From the NCBI RefSeq assembly GCF_000283155.1, contig NW_004454239.1, positions 8,329,983-8,393,982 on the forward strand: a stretch of 64,000 nt of DNA, in the 5' to 3' direction. The translations under genes were made by a program, and so were the position numbers. This document shows positions 57,169-64,000 of the stretch, one piece after another. The first letter of the stretch is position 1. Each line of letters opens with the position of its first letter. The stretch comes from Ceratotherium simum simum (lineage: Eukaryota; Chordata; Mammalia; Perissodactyla; Rhinocerotidae). Under the pieces are notes generated by a model, which did not search any database, was not told the DNA's origin, and was given only the letters and a program-made list of their open reading frames with translations.

Positions 57169-57846
57169 ATATGAGTCTTTATATTTAAAGTGGGTTTCTC
57201 GTAGGCAACATATAGCTGAGTGCTGTTTTTGGATCCGCTCTGAAAATCTCTGACTTTTAATTGGGATATTTAGGCCAATAACATTTGAAGTGATTATGGA
57301 TGTAGTTGGATTAACATCTACCACATTTGTTACTGTTTTCTATTTGTTGCCCTTGTTCTTTATTCCTCTTTTTGTCTTCCACTCTTCTTCTGCCTTTTGT
57401 GGTTTTAGTTGAGCATTTTATGTGATTCCATTCTCTCTCCTTTATTAGCATATCACTTATAATTTTTAAAAACTTTTTTTAGTGTTTGCACCAGACTTTG
57501 CAATATACCTTTACAACTAACCCAAGTCCACTTTCAAATAATGCTATACCAATTCATAGGCAGTGCAAATACTTTATAGAAACAAAATATTCCTAATTCC
57601 TCACTCCTATTCCTTGCATCACTGCTGCCATTCATTACACTTATACATAAACATACATAAAAATATAGATAGAAACATAGATAGGTAAGCATAGATAACA
57701 ATATATTGTTGTATTATTATTTTGAACAAATTGTTATCTGTTAGATCTGTTAAGACTAAGAAAAATAAAAGTTTCTGTTTAACCTACCTTATTACTTTCT
57801 GATGCTTTTCCTTTCTTTCTTTATGTAGATCTGAGTTTTTGACCTA

Positions 57847-58520
57847 CAGTAGTCTCCCCTTATCTGCAGTTTTGCTTTCCATGGTTTCGCTTACCCACAG
57901 TCAACTACAGTCAGAAAATATAATGGAAGATTCCAGAAGTAAACAATTCATAGTGTTAAATTGCATGCTGTTCTGAGTAGTGTGATGAAGTCTCACACTG
58001 TCCAGCTCCATCCTGCCTGGGACGTGACTCATCCCTTTGTTCAGGGTACCTATGCTGTACATGCTACCCACCATTAGTCACTTAGTGGCCATCTCAGTTA
58101 TCAGATCAACTGCTGCAGTATCACAGTGCTTGTGTTCAAGTAACCCTTATTTCACTTAATAATGACCCCAAAGAGCAAGAGTAGTGATGCTGGCAATTTG
58201 GACATGCCTGAGAGAAGCGATGAAGTGCTTCCTTTAAGTGAAATGTTGAAAGTTCTTGAGTTAATAAGAAAAGAAAAAAATCATAGGCGGAGGTTGCTAA
58301 GATCTACAGTAACTTTTATTACAGTATATTCTTATAATTATTCTATTTTATTATTAGTTATTGTTGTTAATCTCTTACTATACCTAATTTATAAATTAAA
58401 CTTTCTCATAGGTATGTATGTATAGGAAAAAGCATAGTATATATAAGGTTTGGTACTATTCATGGTTTCAGGCATCCACTGGGGGGTCTCAGAATGTATT
58501 CCCCATGGATAAGGGGAGAA
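57847..58520 (+). mobile_element. Tigger1-type DNA transposon, internally deleted
   Basis: The left terminus CAGTAGTCTCCCCTTATC and the right 'ccatggataagggga' are degraded Tigger terminal inverted repeats. Between them lies the Tigger1 5' text ('gtttcgcttacccacagtcaac', 'gtgcttgtgttcaagtaaccctt'), the start of its transposase, and then the 3' text ('ttataaattaaactttctcataggtatgtatgtatagg'). Most of the transposase is missing. This is the layout of a non-autonomous derivative of the pogo/Tc1-mariner family. Confidence 0.88.
58162..58425 (+). pseudogene. Tigger1 transposase N-terminal remnant
   Basis: An ATG-started frame of 87 codons begins with KSSDAGNLDMPERSDEVLPL and continues through LIRKEKN. 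This is the N-terminal region of the Tigger1 transposase, before its DNA-binding helix-turn-helix. After about 45 residues it joins the 3' non-coding part, where the rest of the frame (hydrophobic, isoleucine- and leucine-rich) is not transposase. The central DDE catalytic domain is absent, so it cannot transpose. Confidence 0.9.
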
Positions 58521-59524
58521 ACACAAGTCTTCTGCAGCTGAGAAGCCCTGCCGCCCACAGGTCCACACAAACAGTCAACACAGTCTTGCCCCGTGTGCGC
58601 GCCCCGACCACCCGAAGTGGACCCAGTCTCTCCAGGGCAGGAGCCCACACACTCCGCCACTGCCCCACGCTCTCCACCCACTCCTTGTGCATGCCCTGCC
58701 CTGCTAAAGTCGGCTCAGTTGCCAGGCTGCGGAGAATCCAGTCACCAATCTATGCAGGCCCACAAGTTGCCTGAGGGCTTGCTGTTGGGTGGGGCCAGTC
58801 TCTAGGGTGGGCTGCCTGCCCTGGCTGAGCTCCATTAAATCGGTGCTCTAGCAGGTGGGGCAGACCTAGGCTAGCAGACCCCAGGGAGAACTCCAATGGC
58901 GTCTGTGTCAGCACGCTCACACCAGGCCACAACAATGGCCGCCGCCAATGTCCCAGTCCCTGGAGAGGTCTCACCCCTCACCGAGATGCACTCAGGGCCT
59001 ATTAGGTGAGTCTCTTTTCACCACAGCACTGTGCACCTTTCTTTCTGGTGATTTTAGGATGCTTTCTGGAACGGGTGAGTTTGTGTGCGGGCCCTTTAAG
59101 AGCCAGTTTTAGTTTCTTTGTGAACCGGGTTTTCTGGGGGTACTCCCCAGTGTTTTAGTAGCAGGCAAAGCCAGATATTATGCCGCTAGTCTCGATTGTG
59201 CTGGGTCCACAAAATGCCCACAGCGGGGGCGCTCCCAGCTCAGGGCCCCGGCTCCTCCAGGGAGGCTGCGTACCTGTGGGCGGCTCCCGGCGGCCGTGAC
59301 GCTGGCGGCTTGTGAAGGCGGCGTTTTCTCTCCAGAAGGGAGTCTCTGCCTCTTCCACCTCAGTTAGGATTGTCCGTTGTTGCAGGACTTCCTCTTATCC
59401 AGTTTTCAGTTCTGTCTCGGGGGTAATTTTTCCACAAATAGTTGTAAATTGGCTGTGTCCACGGGAGGAGGTGAGTTCCGAGTCTGCTTACGCCGCCATC
59501 TTGACTTCTGTCCCTGCCAAAAAT
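58521..59524 (-). repeat. Probable L1 5' UTR, antisense
   Basis: A GC- and CpG-rich kilobase ends, in the minus-strand sense, with a start-like GTCAAGATGGCGGCGTAAGC, then 'ctcacctcctcccgtggacacagccaatttacaactatttgtgg' and 'ctgaaaactggataagaggaag'. AAGATGGCGGC (59492-59502) is the YY1-type site at the 5' end of many L1 promoters. It points the same way as the ORF2 block to the left and may belong to the same L1, with ORF1 lost or replaced around the Tigger insertion. Confidence 0.65.
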
Positions 59525-60345
59525 CAATTGACAGTAAATGTGAGGTGCTGTTGCTTTTCAAACCTTAATTTCCAAGATTTTGCTTCTAGTATATATAAAT
59601 ACTATTTTAAAAATTATAGACCTTATATCCTTTGACTTTGCAAAACTCACTTGTTAGTTCTAGTGACTCTTTTTGTGTGTGTAGATTTCTTAGAATTTTC
59701 TACTTAGATGACCCTGCAATCTTCCTGTAATGATAGTGTTACTTTTTTCTTTCTAGCTGAAAATGTTTATCATGAATGCTTACTTAATTTTGTCAATAGT
59801 TAATTTTTTCTGCATCTGTTTAGATGATTATATGTTTTTTTCTTTTTTAGTATGTTAATATGGTTAATAACATTGACGTTTTGATGTTAAACCAACTTTG
59901 AACTCCTGAATTAAATCCCAATTGGTCATGTTTTATTATATTTTTTCATATGTTGCTAGATTCAATTTCTAAAATTGTGATAATGATGTTTTCATCTGTG
60001 CATGAGAGATATTGGTGTGCAGTTTTCTTTTCTTGAAACGTTCTTTTCTAGTTTTGGTACCAGGGAAATGCTGGCCTCATAAAATTAGAGGAGTTCTCTC
60101 TTCTATTTTTTGAAAGAATTTTGTAGCATTGATATGAATTTACTCTTAACTGTTGGGTGGAAGTCACCAGTGAAGCAGTGAAGCTATCAGGGACTGCAGT
60201 TTTCTTTGTAGAAAGAATTTACACTGTAGATTCAATTTCATAATTTAATTTCAGATTACCTATTTATTCTTAAGTGAGGTTGGTTATTTAGAGTAGTTTA
60301 GTAGTTCTGTTTCTTAGAAATTTGTCCATTTTATGTGCATTAATT
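59525..60345 (-). repeat. Older L1M ORF2 fragment, antisense, right part of the nest
   Basis: 'aaaaatcaattgacagtaaatgtgagg', 'cttgttagttctagtgactctttttgtgtgtgtagatttcttagaattttctacttagatga' and 'gttttggtaccagggaaatgctggcctcataaaattagaggagtt' are reversed L1 ORF2 text. It is more decayed than the L1 to its left and probably continues the fragment that stops at 52029, with sequence lost between. Confidence 0.75.
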
Positions 60346-60784
60346 AATTGGTATAACTTTTTTTTTTTTACAATCTTTCCTCCTTTTGTGAGGAAAAAGT
60401 CTAACCTCAGAACATTTCCAGATCAGAGGAGCTACTGGGAAGAAGGGAACAGCTCTCTTCTTTGTGACTCCAAAATGCAGAACACTTGGGGAATACCTAT
60501 AGGAAGGTCTTTTGTCTCAATAATACAGAAATATTTTTCTGAGTGTTGTATAGTTTGACAGTAGAAGAGACAGGAACATGTGGTGAGACCTGCATCACCA
60601 GAAGTAATCAAACAGGACCGAGGGGCACTTGCAGGAGTGTTGTATTCCACAACGAATATTGGCCTTTTTTGGGGGATGGGGCCTCGGGGGATGAAACAAA
60701 CTTTATAGACATTTCCAACTAGGGGAATATATTATATTGGGAGCAGAACAACAGTGTTTGAGGGAAGCGTAGATCATGATGTTG
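60346..60784. other. No gene seen
   Basis: T-rich start, then unique-looking mixed sequence. No recognised gene or repeat. Confidence 0.35.
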
Positions 60785-60915
60785 AGGAGGATGTTTATAT
60801 TTTTGAATACTTATTATGTGTTGTGTAGCTCACACCTATTAGTTTTTATGCTGAGAACAGTTTATGAGGTAGGTGTCATCCAATTTTACAGACGAGGAAA
60901 CCGAAGCTCCCGGGT
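60785..60915 (-). repeat. MIR SINE, antisense
   Basis: 'tttgaatacttattatgtgttgtgtagc', 'gaacagtttatgaggtaggtgtcatccaattttacagacgaggaaaccgaagctcccgggtagag' is a reversed MIR 3' half and core. Confidence 0.8.
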
Positions 60916-62035
60916 AGAGTGTGCTGTTTTATTTCTGTCCTCACTCCTCCCCCCATGCATTCATTCTCCACTCTGCTTGTGACCCTAGGAGGCCGACTCC
61001 TGTGAACCACAGTGGCCAACGGGAGAGTATCAGGGGTTGAAGTGTGGGAAGGGAGAGAGGTCAGAGTATTTCTTTTCTGTCTCCTTGTGCTCCTGCACCT
61101 CATCTCTAAGAGTGGCTAGACCATGCTCCCCACCCTTGCTGGGCGCCAGTAGCGCTCTTTCCTCCCATCGTCCCTTCAGGCCCATGATAGGTAGTGTTTT
61201 CCTGTGGTTACCAGGTCCTGGCTGCCTCCACCAGGGAGGTGACAATCACTTGCTAGCTCTCTTGACCTCATCGAGTCTCACATCTCTGTAAACAATCACT
61301 GCATTGAAGTCTGACCAGTTGCACCGTCTGAGTTGCATGATCTGAGTGACAGACCCCTAACTGATATGATAAACAAAGTCTTCAGAATTAGTTAACTAAA
61401 TCTAGTTGTGGCTGAGCAACTCTGTCCATAAGAGCTGGTTTGGGTGAGCAAACCAGTCCAAAGACAGGGCAGAGAAAGCGTCTCACTCTCTCCTTCAGCA
61501 GCAGTGAGGTGAGGTGCTGGCTCCAGCAGCCCCACGATGTGCGCCGGTCTAGAAGGAAGAGGTGGCGGGGTTAGACTAGAGGTCTGGAGCCCTTGGTTCT
61601 TGTCCGAGCTTTGATGTCGATTGCAGAATAACCTTGACCTATTCCCTTCCAAGGGCCCTCAGCACTCAGATGTCAAGGGCGGCTTTCCCACCTCTTGGGG
61701 TTTCAATGAGTACCTAATAAGGAAATGATTTTGAAAAGCACAAAGCAGAACAAATATACTAGGTAGCTTTGTTTTCATGGTTATCAGTAGTGGCAGCTGC
61801 CAGCTGTGGGGTTAACTATTGTTCTGTCCATTCTAGTCCTGAGCCTGGAATAGGGTGAGAAAAGTTAGAGGGGCTTGCCATCTCCCGTTCCCGCAGGGCT
61901 GCCCACTTCTCCGCCATGCTGGGTTTGGGGAGGGGGGAATCAGCCTGATGTGGCCTCACATGGCCCTCATTTAAGGCTTGTTTGGGTCCTGCTGGGCAGA
62001 GAGGGGGTTTCTAGCTTTTAAGAAGAGGACGAATT
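60916..62035. other. No gene seen
   Basis: Mixed unique-looking sequence. The short frames show no domain and no repeat is recognised. Confidence 0.35.
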
Positions 62036-62260
62036 AAATCCGCGGCAGCAATGAGCTTACCTTGGCATTTTTCATGATTTTCTGCAGCATTAAAAACTTT
62101 TGCCAATGTTTGCATTTAATAGCTTCCACCTTGGCGAAATTAGTGAGGTTCCCAACTGTGATTTCAATGGTTCTTAGAGTAGTGGGGCATTTGTAAATTG
62201 CTGCCAGAAATTAATAGCGACCTACGAAAGAGAGAAAAAATAATTGAACAGGAACTAGTG
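62036..62260. promoter_or_regulatory. Candidate conserved non-coding stretch
   Basis: Non-repetitive AT-rich text ('cttggcatttttcatgattttctgcagcattaaaaacttttgcc', 'gcatttaatagcttccaccttggcg', 'gaaattaatagcgacc') with balanced complexity. It resembles deeply conserved non-exonic DNA, but nothing in a single genome can confirm this. Confidence 0.2.
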
Positions 62261-62559
62261 AGTGAAGATTTAAATGAAAGAAAGGAGAAAAAAGTATATA
62301 CATTTGAAGAGACAGCTAGGTAGATATGGATATATGTATGTATATGTATTCTTTACTTTGATGGTTTTATTTATTTGATATATCAGGAAAACCTGATAGA
62401 AAAATTGTCTTGTTTTCTGCTGTGGTGATTATTTCACAAAGGAATGAGAGGAATCCCTGCTTCACAACAGCACCCTTCTACCCCTGACCCCATGCACTTC
62501 TGGAAACTAGCCCCAACACCTCTCCAGAAGCTTGCTGGGGCCTTTGTATTTCATATTGA
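62261..62559. other. No gene seen
   Basis: AT-rich with a (GTAT)-like run at about 62325-62350. No recognised element before the ERE. Confidence 0.35.
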
Positions 62560-62820
62560 TTTTTATTTTTGGTGAGGAAGATTTACCCTGAGCTAACATC
62601 CATCGCCAATCTTCCTCCTCTTTTTTTTTAATTTTTTGCTTGAGGAAGATTGTCCCTGAGCTAACATCTGTGCCAATCTTCCTCTATTTTGTATGTGGGA
62701 TGCCTCCACAATGGTGGCTGATGAGTGGAGTAGGTCTGTGCCTGGGATCTGAACCCATGAACGCTGGGCCGCCAAAGTGGAGTGCGTGGAATTCTAACCA
62801 CTGGGCAACAAGGCTGGCCC
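62560..62820 (-). mobile_element. ERE SINE, antisense, second subfamily
   Basis: The reversed tail 'gtgaggaagatttaccctgagctaacatccatcgccaatcttcctcctc' is followed by a second unit, 'gattgtccctgagctaacatctgtgccaatcttcctctattttgtatgtgggatgcc'. The reversed B box 'gggatctgaacccatg' and head 'ctaaccactgggcaacaaggctggcc' complete it. It has fewer CpGs than the 17,089 and 55,205 copies, so it is older. The flanking TTTGTATTT-like duplication is imperfect. Confidence 0.93.
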
Positions 62821-64000
62821 CTGTATTTTGTATTTTAATGCCTGAGTAAAAGGTCAAAAGTCATATGCCTACAAGGGAAGATCAAGTGCCCACCCCACCC
62901 CCCAGGCTTCTGATTGGAGTCAGATATCCAGAATTTTATGGAAAATCTTTCATTTTAAAGGTTGGAAACAAATTTTTGTTAAAAGCACACACTATGCAGA
63001 CCTGGTCAAAAATATTAGGGTGAAGCTATGAAATTGGCACTTTGTGGGGCCATACGTTGGCTGTTTGTCACCTTCTGAGGGGGCACATTTTTGAAACTGA
63101 GCTGTAACACAGTAACGTGTGTCTAGTGCACTAACACCGAGTGTGCATCTCCTTGGATCTCACATTTGTACACACCTGTTCTGTGTGACCACTGCTCAGA
63201 TGGAGAAGTAGAACATCTCAGTGCCCACGAGGTCCCCGTGCCCTCTCCCTGCCAACACTCGCTCCCTCACTGAGGGGATTCTAAAGGGAGGAAATGGCCT
63301 AACTGGGGTGGGGCAGTGAGCCTCCCTGGGCCAGACAGGGGAGAGAGGGTTTGGGGGTTAGGGGTGGTGGATGGAGCCCCGTGCTGCCTTGCACATACAC
63401 TAGGATGCTGGGGAGGGGCAGCTCTGGCATTCCTCAGGAAGCTTGCCAGACATTGGGACCCTGAGTCCGAAAGGGCTAAGGGTTCTGGGCTGGGAGCGGT
63501 GTGGAAAGACAGGAAGCACATCCCTTGAGTCAACCTCATAGGTCACAGGAAGGCAGGGAGCCCAGAAAGTGACAACCCTAGGGACTGAGGGCATTTGAAG
63601 GTGTGGACTGTGCAGGCACCCAGCGTTCCTGCAGACCCTGAGGGCAGGGAGAGGCCCCCAGCACTTCGGAGGTGCTCTAGCCCACCACCACCAGTCAGTG
63701 AAGGAGCTGGTAGGAGGGCAATGAATGAGTCAGATTCGTTTGTTTCTGATAAAACAGGCATGTAGCGCTTCTATTTCTCGCGCTTCATGTCAAGGAGCAA
63801 ATCATATGTCTTATATTTGCTTTGCTTGAATTTTAATTGGCAGAGCCTAGCCTGCCTGGCTGTGTGCCAGGTGGTGTTGGCTGGAGTTCTGGCCCAGCCC
63901 TGGGTCAGCCTGCGGAGCGGTTGCATGAATGAGGCAAAATTTCAGCTGCCTCTCAGCCCCTAGGTGAGCTGGCTTCCAGATTTTGTTTTTTCCCACAGGT
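62821..64000. other. No gene seen
   Basis: Unique-looking to the window end. 63750-63840 ('gcttctatttctcgcgcttcatg', 'gaattttaattggcagagcc') is an AT-leaning non-repetitive stretch. Overlapping frames near 63267-63594 are not credible genes. Confidence 0.35.

Larger units (their letters stand above)
52030..57846 (-). mobile_element. L1M LINE, antisense, with interrupted ORF2
   Basis: The left edge is the 3' UTR ('acagaagttttgagttcacagcaaaatagagcagaaggtacagagg'). Going right the text runs backwards through ORF2. The C-terminal end encodes LPYDPAITLLGIYP near 52730-52780. The reverse-transcriptase active-site region is at 54430-54441, the upstream block [14 protein letters not shown] is near 55100-55140, and the endonuclease part lies at 56120-56570. 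Stops and frame breaks are throughout, and it is cut by two EREs and one L1 3'-end insert. The active-site FADD reads FADA here (GAT GCC codons), so it is dead. L1 normally encodes the endonuclease and reverse transcriptase that also mobilise SINEs. Confidence 0.88.

Overview
This is 64 kb of mammalian nuclear DNA that I read as intergenic or deep-intronic. The best clue to the organism is a set of tRNA-derived SINEs of the equine repetitive element (ERE) type. They carry the GGCCGGCCCCGTGGCTTAGCGG head, a Pol III B box, and a tail with paired 'GATGTTAGCTCAG' segments. ERE SINEs are known from Perissodactyla, so the source is most likely a horse-like animal; the sequence alone does not separate horse, ass, zebra, rhinoceros or tapir. 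Ancient repeats shared by placental mammals (MIR, L2, MER5, MaLR-type LTRs, Tigger1, L1M) fit this.

I found no intact protein-coding gene, tRNA, rRNA or snRNA gene. Open frames are short, lie mostly in GC-rich or repeat DNA, and show no family I recognise. The exceptions are dead transposon remnants: an L1 ORF2 on the minus strand across about 52.7-57.3 kb, and the N-terminal part of a Tigger1-type transposase at 58.16 kb. A single short exon could still be missed by eye.

Layout. Positions 1-17,000 are GC-rich, with scattered MIR, L2 and LTR relics. They hold an assembly gap whose two flanks are a perfect 546-bp duplication (2245-2790 and 2891-3436), a (TCCA)n tract, a CpG-island-like patch near 11.2 kb and a 26-bp minisatellite at 16.1 kb. 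Positions 17,000-24,000 hold three ERE SINEs, one inserted in a MER5 DNA transposon, plus a second gap of 230 Ns, an L1M fragment, a long L2 3' end, a tRNA-like fragment and a (TG)n tract. Positions 24,000-43,600 are mostly unique-looking sequence with L2, MIR and LTR relics and a 28-bp CpG-containing minisatellite at 29.3 kb. Positions 43,600-45,400 are an old L1 split by a hAT-like DNA transposon I could not name. Positions 51,385-60,345 are a nest of minus-strand L1s carrying two EREs, a Tigger1 derivative and an L1 3'-end insertion; the 5' side ends in an L1 5'-UTR-like GC-rich block with a YY1-type site. Positions 60,346-64,000 are mostly unique-looking, with one MIR and one ERE.

No genes work together here. 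The biology is the layering of transposons of different ages, a few tandem repeats likely to vary, and several AT-rich or CpG-rich unique stretches that could be regulatory. I saw no convincing sign of a new biological system. Repeat names come from recalled consensus patterns, and most boundaries are approximate unless a target-site duplication is given.
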